A stretch of DNA of 64,000 nt from Burkholderia sp. WAC0059 (GTDB lineage Bacteria; Pseudomonadota; Gammaproteobacteria; Burkholderiales; Burkholderiaceae), in assembly GCF_002870125.1 (NCBI RefSeq), contig NZ_PNEO01000009.1, positions 62,001 through 126,000 on the forward strand. Direction: 5' to 3'. Position numbers and translations under genes: made by a program. Every line of letters begins with the position of its first letter. Within the stretch, counting starts at the first letter, position 1. Shown here in pieces: positions 35,739 to 44,882 of this stretch. The notes below the pieces were generated by a model. That model saw only the letters and a list, made by a program, of their open reading frames with translations, did no database searches and was not told where the DNA came from.

Positions 35739-36662
35739 GTGAACGCGCCCGAACCGATCGCCGCCTACCTCTCGAGCCTCGAGCACGAGCGGCGCCTGTC
35801 GGCGCACACGCTGCGCGGCTATGCGCACGAACTCGACGAGCTGGCGAAGCTCGCGAACGGCCGGCCGCTCGAACGCCTGAGCGCCGCCGACATCCGCGGT
35901 GCCGCCGCGCGCGCGCACGCGCTCGGGCTGTCGGCGCGCTCGATCGCGCACCGGCTGTCCGCCTGGCGCGCGTTCTACCGCTGGCTCGCCGGCCGGGTCG
36001 AACTGGAGGCCAACCCCGTCGCCGCGGTGCGCGCGCCCAGGCGTGCGAAGACGCTGCCGAAGGCGCTTTCCGTCGACGACGCGACCGCGCTGATGGAAGC
36101 CCCCGTCGCCGAAACCGCCGAGGGGCTGCGCGACCACGCGATGCTCGAGCTGTTCTACTCGTCGGGACTGCGGCTCGCGGAACTCGTCGGGCTCGACGTC
36201 CAGTACGCGAAGCAGGACGGCTACGAATCGGCGGGCTGGCTCAAGCGCGACGCGGCCGAAGTCGAGGTGCTCGGCAAGGGCAAGCGCCGCCGCATCGTGC
36301 CCGTCGGCAGCAAGGCGCTCGCCGCGCTCGACGCCTGGATCGCCGTGCGGCACGCGCTCGTCAGGCACGACCCGCAGCCGCTCTTTCTATCGGCGCGTGG
36401 CAACCGGATGGCGCCGGGCGTCGTGCGCGAGCGCATCAAGCGCGCGGCCGTCGCCGCCGGCGTCCCCGCGAACGTGCATCCGCACGTGCTGCGCCACTCG
36501 TTCGCCACGCATCTGCTCCAGTCGAGCGGCGACCTGCGCGCCGTGCAGGAACTGCTCGGCCACGCGAGCATTTCGGCCACCCAGGTCTACACGTCGCTCG
36601 ACTTCCAGCATCTGGCGCGCATCTACGACGACGCGCATCCGCGCGCGAAGAAACGCAGCTAA
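35739..36662 (+). CDS. xerC: Site-specific tyrosine recombinase XerC
   Basis: XerC acts with XerD at the dif site to resolve chromosome dimers. The 307-residue protein has an N-terminal SAM-like core-binding domain (ISAYLSSLEHER-type start) and a C-terminal catalytic domain. The catalytic residues are Arg in SSGLRLAELVGL, Lys in GKGKRRR, His-x-x-Arg in HVLRHSFATHLL, His in LLGHASISAT and Tyr in QVYTSLD. The start is a GTG at 35739. Context with dapF and DUF484 identifies it as XerC rather than a phage integrase. Confidence 0.96.
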   Translation: MNAPEPIAAYLSSLEHERRLSAHTLRGYAHELDELAKLANGRPLERLSAADIRGAAARAHALGLSARSIAHRLSAWRAFYRWLAGRVELEANPVAAVRAPRRAKTLPKALSVDDATALMEAPVAETAEGLRDHAMLELFYSSGLRLAELVGLDVQYAKQDGYESAGWLKRDAAEVEVLGKGKRRRIVPVGSKALAALDAWIAVRHALVRHDPQPLFLSARGNRMAPGVVRERIKRAAVAAGVPANVHPHVLRHSFATHLLQSSGDLRAVQELLGHASISATQVYTSLDFQHLARIYDDAHPRAKKRS

Positions 36663-36728
36663 TGCCCCACGCGGCGTGCGGACGGCGCCTTCCGCCGGCC
36701 GGCACGCTTTGCGCATCGAACCCATCCC

Positions 36729-37997
36729 ATGCATACCGTCACGCTCAAACCGTCGAAAGAAAAATCCCTGCTGCGGCGCCATCCGTGGGTCTACGCGAAC
36801 GCCATCGACCGCGTGGACGGCAAGCCGGCCGCCGGCGCGACCGTCGTCGTGCGCGGGCACGACGGACGCTTCCTCGCGCGCGCCGCGTGGAGCCCGCATT
36901 CGCAGATCCGCGCGCGGGTCTGGAGCTTCGACGAGGCCGAGCCCATCGACCATGCGTTCTTCAAGCGCCGCGTGCAGCGGGCCATTGCCCATCGCGCGGC
37001 GATGGTGCGCGACACCGGCGCGATCCGGCTCGTGTTCGGCGAGGCGGACGGCCTCCCCGGCCTCATCGTCGATTACTACGCAGCGCAGCAAGTCCCCTTG
37101 GGGGGCGCAGCGCAGCAAGTCCCCTCGAGAGACACCGCACAACAAACCACCGACGATTCCCCGCCCCATGCCCAACTGGTCTGCCAGTTCATGGCCGCAG
37201 GCGTCGACGCCTGGAAGGACGCCATCGTCGCGGCGCTCGCGGCGGCCACGGGCTGCCCGAACGTCTACGAGCGCTCGGACGTGTCGATCCGCGAGAAGGA
37301 AGGCCTCGAGCAGACGACCGGCGTGCTCGCCGGCGATGCGCCGCCCGGGACGCTGATCGTCGGGGAAAACGGCGTGCGCTACCACGTCGACGTGCGCAAC
37401 GGCCACAAGACGGGCTTCTACATCGACCAGCGCGAGAACCGCGCGCTCGTGCAGGCCTATTCGCAGGGGCGCGACGTGCTCAACTGTTTCTGCTACACCG
37501 GCGGGTTCTCGCTCGCGGCCCTCAAGGGCGGCGCGGCGCGCGTCGTCTCGATCGACTCGTCAGGCGAGGCGCTCGCGCTCGCGCAGCGCAACGTCGAGAC
37601 GAACGGCTTCGATGCGGCGCGCGCGAGCTGGCTCGACGCCGACGCGTTCAAGACGCTGCGGCGCCTCTACGACGACGGCGAACGCTTCGACCTCGTCGTG
37701 CTCGACCCGCCGAAGTTCGCGCCCTCGCGCGAGCACGTGGACCGCGCGGCCCGCGCCTACAAGGACATCAACCTGACCGGGCTGAAGCTGCTGCGGCCCG
37801 GCGGCCTGCTGTTCACCTATTCGTGCTCGGGCGCCATCGATTCGGAGCTGTTCCAGAAGATCGTCGCCGGCGCGGCGGTCGACGCGCGCGTGGACGCCCG
37901 CATCCTCAAGCGCCTCGGCGCCGGCGTCGATCACCCGCTGCTCACGGCGTTCCCCGAAGGCGAATATCTGAAGGGGCTGCTGTTGCAAATCGCCTGA
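36729..37997 (+). CDS. rlmI: 23S rRNA (cytosine-5) methyltransferase RlmI-like, with an internal repeat insertion
   Basis: RlmI methylates C1962 of 23S rRNA. The 422-residue protein has an N-terminal PUA domain (VTLKPSKEKSLLRRHPWVYANAI), a linker domain and a Rossmann methyltransferase with LNCFCYTGGFSLAALKGGA and DLVVLDPPKFAPS. E. coli RlmI has 396 residues; the excess is mostly an insertion at about 117-143 made of three 9-residue repeats (AAQQVPLGG, AAQQVPSRD, TAQQTTDDS). The insertion sits before the methyltransferase domain, between GLIVDYYAAQQ and QLVCQFMAAG, and keeps the frame. Confidence 0.92.
   Translation: MHTVTLKPSKEKSLLRRHPWVYANAIDRVDGKPAAGATVVVRGHDGRFLARAAWSPHSQIRARVWSFDEAEPIDHAFFKRRVQRAIAHRAAMVRDTGAIRLVFGEADGLPGLIVDYYAAQQVPLGGAAQQVPSRDTAQQTTDDSPPHAQLVCQFMAAGVDAWKDAIVAALAAATGCPNVYERSDVSIREKEGLEQTTGVLAGDAPPGTLIVGENGVRYHVDVRNGHKTGFYIDQRENRALVQAYSQGRDVLNCFCYTGGFSLAALKGGAARVVSIDSSGEALALAQRNVETNGFDAARASWLDADAFKTLRRLYDDGERFDLVVLDPPKFAPSREHVDRAARAYKDINLTGLKLLRPGGLLFTYSCSGAIDSELFQKIVAGAAVDARVDARILKRLGAGVDHPLLTAFPEGEYLKGLLLQIA
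37079..37159 (+). repeat. 27-bp in-frame tandem repeat inside rlmI
   Basis: Two near-identical copies (37079-37105 and 37106-37132) share CGCAGCGCAGCAAGTCCCCT, and a third decayed copy runs to 37159. The period of 27 bases equals nine codons. The first copy includes the palindrome-like CCCCTTGGGG. Confidence 0.85.
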
Positions 37998-38361
37998 GCG
38001 GCCTCATTTGCGGTTCGCCCGGCCCGGGTTCCGCCCACGGTTTCGGCGGCGAAAAACCGCGCGCACCGTGCACTTTTTCCGGTGCGCCGGGCACCCCGCG
38101 GCAAGCGCCGGAAACAGGAGGCGCACACGCCGTGCGACGCTCCGCGTTGCGCCCCTCTTTTTAGGAGACCGCGGGTCGGCGCGGCGGCGGTTCGTCCGAT
38201 CGGCCAGGGTGCCCGGCGCCGCGAGCATCGGCACGACAGATATGTTTCAATAGGCGGTTTCCGGGCCGGCCTTGCTGGCCGGCCGGGCGGCCCGGCCAGC
38301 GGCGAAAGGCCGCCAGCCCGCCGGTTTCCGCCTCCGATTCACGTACTCACAGGCAACCAGC
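37998..38361. other. Intergenic region between rlmI and the G3E GTPase gene
   Basis: A 364-base gap. A very stable hairpin with 8-bp arms GGCCGGCC and loop TTGCT lies at about 38264-38284 without a T-run. CTCTTTTTAGGAG occurs near 38155. No gene is evident. Confidence 0.4.
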
Positions 38362-39414
38362 ATGATTCCCGTCACCATCCTGACCGGCTTTCTCGGCAGC
38401 GGCAAAACCACGCTGCTCAAGCGCATCCTGAACGAACAGCACGGCATGAAGATCGCCGTGATCGAAAACGAGTTCGGCGAAGAGAACATCGACAACGAGA
38501 TCCTCGTGCAGGATGCCGACGAGCAGATCATCCAGATGAGCAACGGTTGCATCTGCTGCACGATCCGCGGCGACCTCGCGCGCGTGCTCGGCGACCTCGC
38601 CGCGAAGAACCGCGCGGGCGAGCTCGACTTCGACCGCGTGGTGATCGAGACCACGGGCCTCGCCAACCCCGGCCCGGTCGCGCAGACGTTCTTCATGGAC
38701 AACGAGACGGCCGACGAATTTCTGCTCGACGCGGTCATCACGCTCGTCGACGCCAAGCACGGCAACCACCAGCTCGACGAGCACGAAGTCGTGCAACGCC
38801 AGGTCGGGTTCGCCGACCGGCTCTTCCTCACGAAAGCCGACCTCGTCAGCGAAACGGAGCTCGGCGACCTGCGCCACCGCCTGCTGCACATGAACCCGAA
38901 GGCGCAGATCAGACAGGTCGACTTCGGCCAGGCCGACATCAAGGAAGTGTTCGACCTGCGCGGCTTCAACCTGAACGCCAAGCTCGAAATCGACCCGGAC
39001 TTCCTCGCCGAGGACGATCACGATCACGCGCATCACGACCACGATCATGATCACGACCACTCGGCCTGCGGGCACGAAGGCCACGATCACCACCATCACC
39101 ACCACGCGCATCACGACGACCACATCAAGTCGTTCGTCTACCGCAGCGACCGCCCGTTCGACCCGACCAAACTCGAGGACTTCCTCGGCGGCATCCTGCA
39201 GATCTACGGCGAGCACCTGCTGCGCTACAAGGGCGTGCTCTACATGAAGGGCGTCGACCGCAAGGTGGTGTTCCAGGGCGTGCATCAGATGATGGGCAGC
39301 GACCTCGCCGCGAAGTGGCTGCCGGCCGAAAAGAAGAACAGCAAGATGGTGTTCATCGGTATCGATCTGCCGAAGGACCTCATCACCGACGGGCTCGACG
39401 CCTGCCTCGCCTGA
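38362..39414 (+). CDS. CobW/G3E-family GTPase with His-rich metal-binding segment
   Basis: A 350-residue metallochaperone-type GTPase. Walker A is GFLGSGKTT (residues 9-17), the CxCC metal-binding motif is NGCICCTI (Cys63, 65, 66), and the guanine-specificity motif is TKAD. A stretch of about 40 residues near 215-255 is made of His and Asp, suited to zinc binding. The C-terminal CobW_C domain follows. Members such as ZigA, ZagA and YjiA handle zinc under limitation. It lies 590 bases upstream of dksA, whose zinc finger is degenerate. Confidence 0.92.
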   Translation: MIPVTILTGFLGSGKTTLLKRILNEQHGMKIAVIENEFGEENIDNEILVQDADEQIIQMSNGCICCTIRGDLARVLGDLAAKNRAGELDFDRVVIETTGLANPGPVAQTFFMDNETADEFLLDAVITLVDAKHGNHQLDEHEVVQRQVGFADRLFLTKADLVSETELGDLRHRLLHMNPKAQIRQVDFGQADIKEVFDLRGFNLNAKLEIDPDFLAEDDHDHAHHDHDHDHDHSACGHEGHDHHHHHHAHHDDHIKSFVYRSDRPFDPTKLEDFLGGILQIYGEHLLRYKGVLYMKGVDRKVVFQGVHQMMGSDLAAKWLPAEKKNSKMVFIGIDLPKDLITDGLDACLA

Positions 39415-40003
39415 GCGGCGAACGGGAGAACGCAAGGCCCGGGCGACGTCCGGCCGGGCCGCCGCGAGCGATGTCCCCGGCACGTCCCATGCTGGCGGCC
39501 CCATCGCTTTTTCCCGCCAGGCGCGTTATATTTTCTGGATAACATGTCCGGCGCCTGCCCGGACGGCTGGCGGCACAGCAGGCGGCACAGGCGGGGCGAC
39601 GCCCCGTCCGACGTTCCGGATTGCGATTCAGTTACAATACCTGCCCACTGAAGGGTGGCTAAAGAGAAGGGGATGGCCGCGACGTGCCGCGGGACATCCC
39701 GCCATGCCCGGCCGGCAGCGCCTGCGGACCGGGAAGGAGACGGCACCGGAACATCCTGTGTTCCGGGCTGACCGGCAGACTGGACGCGCCGCGGATCACG
39801 TCCGGCGCAGCAGCAAGTGCCTCAGGAGCATCTGAACTGGTTTCCAGAGGAGTTCGGCCCCGCAGGCGGCGCTTCGGCGTCACGACAGCCCATCGTCCGT
39901 GCCCGCCACCGCTCGATCGAGCATATCGAAGGCCATTGCGGGCAACACGAAAGTGCAGGCAATATGTGCCAGTTTTGCCTCACTCATTGAAGAAGCAAGC
40001 CAG
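39415..40003 (+). other. Long leader or intergenic region before dksA
   Basis: This 589-base region contains TACAAT at 39633-39638, which would give a leader of roughly 360 nt to dksA. A hairpin with 8-bp arms (CCGGAACA / TGTTCCGG, loop TCCTG) lies at 39746-39766. No open frame is convincing, so the leader may be regulatory or may contain a small RNA. Confidence 0.45.
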
Positions 40004-40423
40004 ATGACGACGAAACGACTCTTGACCGAAGCCGAAATCCTGAAGATGAGCGACAAGGATTACATGAACGAGGATCAGCTCGCCTTCTTCAAGAACCGGC
40101 TCGAACAGTTGCAGGCGGAAATTCTCCGCAATGCGGGCCAGACCACCGAGAATCTGCGCGAAACCGTGATCGTTCCGGATCCGGCCGACCGTGCGACGAT
40201 CGAGGAAGAGCATGCCCTCGAGTTGCGCACGCGCGACCGCGAACGCAAGCTGCTGAAGAAGGTGCAGCAGTCGCTCGCGCGCATCGAGTCGGGCGAGTAC
40301 GGCTGGTGCGAGGAAACGGGCGAGCCGATCGGCATTCCGCGTCTCTTGGCGCGGCCCACGGCCACGCTCTCGCTCGAAGCCCAGGAACGGCGCGAGCTGC
40401 GGCAGAAGCTGTTCGGCGACTGA
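40004..40423 (+). CDS. dksA: DksA-type RNA polymerase-binding regulator
   Basis: DksA binds in the secondary channel of RNA polymerase and works with ppGpp in the stringent response. The 139-residue protein keeps the coiled coil and its tip motif DPADRA (the DxxDxA type, Asp59 and Asp62). The C-terminal globular part normally has four zinc cysteines; at the equivalent places this protein has Cys102, Thr105, Ser123 and Ala126. It is therefore probably zinc-independent, like DksA2 of Pseudomonas. A strong terminator follows. Confidence 0.93.
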   Translation: MTTKRLLTEAEILKMSDKDYMNEDQLAFFKNRLEQLQAEILRNAGQTTENLRETVIVPDPADRATIEEEHALELRTRDRERKLLKKVQQSLARIESGEYGWCEETGEPIGIPRLLARPTATLSLEAQERRELRQKLFGD

Positions 40424-40462
40424 CGCCCCCGCCGGCCAGGCCCGGCGGCAACGTCCCCGCGT

Positions 40463-40499
40463 AAAAAAGCGCACGGCGATCGACCGTGCGCTTTTTTTT
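40463..40499 (+). terminator. Rho-independent terminator after dksA
   Basis: AAGCGCACGG and CCGTGCGCTT form a perfect stem followed by a run of eight T and preceded by six A. Confidence 0.93.
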
Positions 40500-40549
40500 G
40501 CGCAAACGCTTGGCGGCGCCAGCCCGCGGCGTTTTCTGCCGCCGCCGCT

Positions 40550-40577
40550 CTTGATATGGAAGCGCGCGCCCTAAAAT
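40550..40577 (+). promoter_or_regulatory. Candidate heat-shock-type promoter of hslVU
   Basis: CTTGATA at 40550-40556, 12 bases, then CCCTAAAAT at 40569-40577. This resembles the sigma-32 pattern (CTTGAAA and CCCCAT-T), and also a sigma-70 promoter with a short 15-base spacer. It lies about 115 bases before hslV. Confidence 0.4.
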
Positions 40578-40693
40578 AGCGACGATATCGCACGCCCGTC
40601 GGGTGGCGCGCGGCATGCGACACCGGACCCGGTCAGCGGCAAAACCCCTCGGCCGCCCCTCCCGTCCGGCCAACCGGCACAAAGGATACGCAC

Positions 40694-41230
40694 ATGGAGC
40701 AATTTCACGGCACGACGATCGTTTCCGTGCGGCGCGGCGACAAGGTCGCGCTCGGCGGCGACGGCCAGGTCACGCTCGGCAACATCGTCATGAAGGGCGG
40801 CGCGAAGAAGGTCCGACGCATCTACAACGGCAAGGTGATGGTCGGCTTCGCGGGCGGCACGGCCGACGCGTTCTCGCTGCTCGACCGCTTCGAGGCGAAG
40901 CTCGAAAAGCACCAGGGCAATCTCACGCGCGCGGCCGTCGAGCTCGCGAAGGACTGGCGCACGGACCGCATGCTGCGCCGGCTCGAAGCCATGCTGATCG
41001 CCGCCGACGCGCAGACCACGCTCGTCATCACCGGCAACGGCGACGTGCTCGACCCGGAAGGCGGCATCTGCGCGATCGGCTCGGGCGGCGCGTATGCGCA
41101 GGCCGCCGCGCGCGCGCTCGTGGACAACACCGACCTCTCGCCGCGCGAGATCGTCGGGAAGGCGCTCGAGATCGCCGGCGACATGTGCATCTATACGAAT
41201 CACAACCGCGTGATCGAAACCATCGAATAA
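40694..41230 (+). CDS. hslV: ATP-dependent protease subunit HslV
   Basis: HslV is the proteolytic core of the HslUV (ClpQY) protease, a double ring of Thr proteases. The 178-residue product has the catalytic Thr in [10 protein letters not shown], but after a leader MEQFHG rather than directly after Met, so maturation must cut at Gly-Thr. GDGQVTLGN and the Lys in [16 protein letters not shown] are as expected. hslU follows after 40 bases. The pair is probably heat-shock induced. Confidence 0.96.
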   Translation: MEQFHGTTIVSVRRGDKVALGGDGQVTLGNIVMKGGAKKVRRIYNGKVMVGFAGGTADAFSLLDRFEAKLEKHQGNLTRAAVELAKDWRTDRMLRRLEAMLIAADAQTTLVITGNGDVLDPEGGICAIGSGGAYAQAAARALVDNTDLSPREIVGKALEIAGDMCIYTNHNRVIETIE

Positions 41231-41270
41231 CCGTCGGGCCCGAAGCCGGACCTGCCTCCAGGGAACCAGG

Positions 41271-42614
41271 ATGAGCACCATGACCCCCGCCGAGATCGTC
41301 TCGGAACTCGACAAGCACATCATCGGCCAGGCGAAGGCCAAGAAGGCCGTCGCCGTCGCGCTGCGCAACCGCTGGCGCCGCCAGCAGGTCGCCGAGCCGC
41401 TGCGTCAGGAAATCACCCCGAAGAACATCCTGATGATCGGGCCGACCGGCGTCGGCAAGACCGAAATCGCGCGGCGCCTCGCCAAGCTCGCCGACGCGCC
41501 GTTCATCAAGATCGAGGCGACCAAGTTCACCGAGGTCGGCTACGTGGGCCGCGATGTCGACAGCATCGTGCGCGACCTGATCGAGATCTCGGTCAAGCAG
41601 ACGCGCGAGGCCGAGATGCGCAAGGTCCGCAGCAAGGCGACCGACCAGGCCGAGGACCGCATCCTCGACATCCTGCTGCCCGGCGCGCGCGCGGTCGGCT
41701 TCGGCACGTCGGCGCCGGCCGCCCACGACGACGGCGAGAACGCCACGCGCCAGACGTTCCGCAAGCGCCTGCGCGAAGGCCAGCTCGACGACAGGGAAAT
41801 CGAGCTCGACGTCGAGCTGCCGCAGGTCGGCATGGACATCATGGGGCCGCCGGGCATGGAGGACATGACCGAGCAGATCCGCTCGATGTTCGCCAATCTC
41901 GGCGGCGGCAAGAAGACGCGCCGCAAGGTGAAGGTGAAGGAGGCGCTGCGCCTGCTCACCGACGAGGAAGCGGGCAAGATGCTCAACGACGAGGAGATCA
42001 AGACGCGGGCCGTGCAGAACGTCGAGCAGAACGGCATCGTGTTCCTCGACGAGATCGACAAGATCGCCTCGCGCAGCGAGACGGGCGGCGGCGAAGTCTC
42101 GCGCCAGGGCGTGCAGCGCGACCTGCTGCCGCTCGTCGAAGGCACGACCGTCAACACGAAGTACGGGATGGTGAAGACCGATCACGTCCTGTTCATCGCG
42201 AGCGGCGCGTTCCACCTCGCGAAGCCGAGCGACCTGATTCCCGAGTTGCAGGGCCGCTTCCCGATTCGCGTCGAACTCGACTCGCTGTCGGTCGAGGACT
42301 TCGAGTCGATTCTCGTCGCGACCGACGCGAGCCTCGTCAAGCAATACCAGGCGCTGCTCGCCACCGAGGACGTACAGCTCGAATTCGCCGGGGACGGCAT
42401 CCGGCGGCTCGCCGAAATCGCGTTCTCCGTCAACGAAAAGACCGAGAACATCGGCGCGCGGCGGCTCTATACGGTCATCGAGAAGCTGCTCGAGGACGTG
42501 TCGTTCTCGGCCGGCAATCACACGGGCACGAGCGTCGTCGTCGACGCGGCCTACGTGAACGCGGCGCTCAGCGAGGTGGCCGACGACGAGGATCTGTCGC
42601 GCTACGTGCTGTAG
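41271..42614 (+). CDS. hslU: ATP-dependent protease ATPase subunit HslU
   Basis: HslU unfolds substrates and feeds them to HslV. The 447-residue AAA+ protein has [20 protein letters not shown] at the start, Walker [10 protein letters not shown] near residue 60, the intermediate I-domain (about 110-240), Walker [11 protein letters not shown] near 255, and sensor and arginine-finger regions near the end. It ends in LSRYVL, the HslV-docking tail. An ATG nine bases downstream (41280) is an alternative start. Confidence 0.97.
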   Translation: MSTMTPAEIVSELDKHIIGQAKAKKAVAVALRNRWRRQQVAEPLRQEITPKNILMIGPTGVGKTEIARRLAKLADAPFIKIEATKFTEVGYVGRDVDSIVRDLIEISVKQTREAEMRKVRSKATDQAEDRILDILLPGARAVGFGTSAPAAHDDGENATRQTFRKRLREGQLDDREIELDVELPQVGMDIMGPPGMEDMTEQIRSMFANLGGGKKTRRKVKVKEALRLLTDEEAGKMLNDEEIKTRAVQNVEQNGIVFLDEIDKIASRSETGGGEVSRQGVQRDLLPLVEGTTVNTKYGMVKTDHVLFIASGAFHLAKPSDLIPELQGRFPIRVELDSLSVEDFESILVATDASLVKQYQALLATEDVQLEFAGDGIRRLAEIAFSVNEKTENIGARRLYTVIEKLLEDVSFSAGNHTGTSVVVDAAYVNAALSEVADDEDLSRYVL

Positions 42615-42643
42615 GCTGCGCCCGCCCGAACGGCAACCGGATC

Positions 42644-42677
42644 GCCAAAAAGAAAGGACCCCGCACGGGGCCCTTCC
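42644..42677 (-). terminator. Terminator downstream of the regA-like gene
   Basis: AAGGGCCCCGTGCGGGGTCCTT folds with one mismatch and is followed on the minus strand by TCTTTTT. It separates the convergent hslU and regA genes. Confidence 0.7.
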
Positions 42678-42722
42678 GTTGTCCGGCCGATAATCGAGGC
42701 GCTTATTGCGTATTGCGTATTG

Positions 42723-43265
42723 TTATTGCCGGACCGGCCGCTTGGCCAGCTTGCGCTGCAGCGTGCGCCGGTGCATGTTGAGCGCACGCGCCGTCGCCGA
42801 GATGTTGCCGCCGTGCTCGGCCAGCACGCGCTGGATGTGCTCCCATTCGAGCCGCGCGACGGAGAGCGGCGTCGGATGCTCGATGGCTTCTTCGGCCTGC
42901 TGCAGGCTGGCCTCGCTCTGCAGCGCGGAGAGAATCGTCTCGACGTTGGCGGGCTTGGCGAGATAGTTGTCCGCGCCGTCCTTCACGGCCTGCACGGCCG
43001 TCGCGATGCTCGCGTAGCCGGTCAGCACCAGCATCCGCGCGTCGGGCTGGAGCCCGCGCAGCGGCGCGATCAGGCTCAGCCCCGAATCGTTGCCCAGGTG
43101 CAGATCCACGGTGATCTGCGCGAACTTCTGCTGGTTGGCGAACCGCACGGCCTCGTCCGCATTGTGCGCCTGCTGCACCTCGAAGCCGCGCCGGGTCAGC
43201 CCGCGCGTCAGGATGTCGGAGAACACCTCGTCGTCGTCGATCACCAGAAAACTCTTGTCGTTCAT
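42723..43265 (-). CDS. regA: Redox response regulator, RegA/ActR/PrrA family
   Basis: A 180-residue global regulator. The receiver domain has the acidic pocket DDDE near residue 10, phosphoacceptor Asp54 (ITVDLHLGNDSG) and YLAKPAN with the conserved Lys. The Fis-like DNA-binding domain ends with GGNISATARALNMHRRTLQRKLAKR, which is diagnostic of RegA/PrrA/ActR. It controls respiratory and redox genes in proteobacteria. Its ATG overlaps the regB stop by four bases. A short 7-bp stutter (ATTGCGT) lies just past the stop. Confidence 0.94.
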   Translation of the reverse strand: MNDKSFLVIDDDEVFSDILTRGLTRRGFEVQQAHNADEAVRFANQQKFAQITVDLHLGNDSGLSLIAPLRGLQPDARMLVLTGYASIATAVQAVKDGADNYLAKPANVETILSALQSEASLQQAEEAIEHPTPLSVARLEWEHIQRVLAEHGGNISATARALNMHRRTLQRKLAKRPVRQ

Positions 43266-44641
43266 GCCTGTTTCTCCGTATTGGTAAACGGCGGCGCGGA
43301 CGCTGCCCGGTCCGTGCCGAAATGATGATCCGAATCGGCGGCGGCCGTCCCGTCCGGCTCCCCGCCGGTTCCCGGACCCTGTTCGAGCGGCACGCGCAGC
43401 ACCGCGCGCGTGCCGCGCCGCCCGCGGCCGCCGTCTGCGCCGGGTTCGACGTCGGCAAGCTCGATCGCGCCGCCCAGCCGGGCCGCCGACGAGAACGCCA
43501 GATACAGCCCGACGCCGTGGCCGCCCTGCGTGCTGTCGACGGGCGAAGCGCCGATCGCGCTGCGCAGCGATGCCGGAATGCCCGGCCCCGCGTCGCGGAC
43601 CTCGAATTCGATGAAGTTGGGGCGCTCCGGGAGGCGCGCGCCGAGCGTCACGAAATCGCGGCTCGCGCGCGCGGCGTTGTCGAGCAGGATGGTCAGGATC
43701 TGGCCGACCGCCACCGCGTCGGCCAGATGCGCGTTCGCCGGCGCCTCGCCGACCAGCTCGAACTTCACGTGCGGATGGCGCAGCCGCCATTGCTCGACGA
43801 ACGGCCCGAGCCATTCGCCGACGCTCTGGCGGCTGCCCGACGACGACGCGCGGCTGCGCAGACGCGCGAGCGCACTCGTGCACAGCGACATCTGCCGCTC
43901 GAGCAGCTCGAAGTCGGCCGTGTAGGGCGTGAGCCCGGCGTCGGTACGCGCCGAATCGAGCAGTTCCTCGGTCAGCATCGCGATGGTCGAGAGCGGCGTG
44001 CCGATTTCGTGCGCGACCGTCGCCGCCTGCACGCCGAGCGCGACCGCGCGCTCGTCGCGCAAGAGGCGCTGCTGGGCTTCGCCGAGCGCGGTGTCGCGCT
44101 GGCGCAACGCGCGCGACATGCGCGCGACGAACCAGGTGATGAGCCCGACGCTCACCATGAAGTTGACCCAGAGGCCCGTGCGGTAGTAGTTGAACAGGTT
44201 CGCCGGGTTGTCGAGGTTGAGCGGCACGGAATCGAAGCCGAGCAGCACGTAGCAGGCCACCGCGAACGCCGCGAGCCAGGCGGTCAGATACCAGGGCAGC
44301 ACGGCGGCCGCGATGGCGAGCGAGGGCAGATAGAGCGACACGAACGGATTGGTGGTGCCGCCCGAGAGGAACAGCAGCGCGGAAAGCGCGCCCAGGTCGA
44401 CCCAGAGCTGGCCGAACAGTTCGAGATTCGATTCGGGACGATCCTGCGCGACGCGCAGCCAGGTCACGCCGTTGAACAGCACTTCCAGCGCGATCACGAT
44501 CAGCATCGCGGGCAGTGGCAAGTGCACGCCGAACAGGAACTCGACGCAGGCGATCGTGCAGAGCTGGCCGACGATGGCGAGGCTGCGCAGCCAGAACAGG
44601 TGGCCGAGATTGACGCGGGCGCTGAGGGTGATGCGATACAT
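43262..44641 (-). CDS. regB: Redox sensor histidine kinase, RegB/PrrB family
   Basis: A 459-residue membrane kinase. Six membrane helices cover about residues 20-175, and the quinone-sensing motif GGTTNPF is at 94-100. The H-box VAHEIGTPLSTIAML places the phosphorylated His at 211, followed by a GHKL ATPase domain with DNAARAS, DAGPGIP and GGHGVGLYLA. A Cys at about 253 is near, but not clearly the same as, the redox Cys of Rhodobacter RegB. The C-terminal 45 residues are a low-complexity tail. It is cotranscribed with regA. Confidence 0.93.
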   Translation of the reverse strand: MYRITLSARVNLGHLFWLRSLAIVGQLCTIACVEFLFGVHLPLPAMLIVIALEVLFNGVTWLRVAQDRPESNLELFGQLWVDLGALSALLFLSGGTTNPFVSLYLPSLAIAAAVLPWYLTAWLAAFAVACYVLLGFDSVPLNLDNPANLFNYYRTGLWVNFMVSVGLITWFVARMSRALRQRDTALGEAQQRLLRDERAVALGVQAATVAHEIGTPLSTIAMLTEELLDSARTDAGLTPYTADFELLERQMSLCTSALARLRSRASSSGSRQSVGEWLGPFVEQWRLRHPHVKFELVGEAPANAHLADAVAVGQILTILLDNAARASRDFVTLGARLPERPNFIEFEVRDAGPGIPASLRSAIGASPVDSTQGGHGVGLYLAFSSAARLGGAIELADVEPGADGGRGRRGTRAVLRVPLEQGPGTGGEPDGTAAADSDHHFGTDRAASAPPFTNTEKQA

Positions 44642-44848
44642 GGTGGTGCCAGTTTACCCGTTCGGGGTCGTGCGCCCGATTATCCTGGAAAGGTTTGTCT
44701 GGAACGGCGCTGCCCGGCGGCCGGATCATGGGGACGGGGCGGGGTGCGACACGCCGTGCGCGGAATGCCCCCGATTTTCCTGCTTTATGCCCGTCTATTT
44801 TTAATTTCAATCAAATGACGAGACCCGCGCGGATCGTCATCCATGAAG

Positions 44849-44870
44849 CGGACGGCAAATTCGCCGTCCG
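44849..44870. repeat. Perfect 8-bp inverted repeat downstream of the CWC gene
   Basis: CGGACGGC and GCCGTCCG enclose a 6-base loop. It lies 13 bases past the stop of the Cys-rich protein gene. No T-run follows, so it may be an RNA-stabilising hairpin rather than a terminator. Confidence 0.5.
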
Positions 44871-44882
44871 GCGCGGCGCGCC

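Noticed and set aside
35739..36662. Phage or integron integrase
   Set aside because: The dapF-DUF484-xerC order and full XerC motifs identify the chromosomal recombinase.
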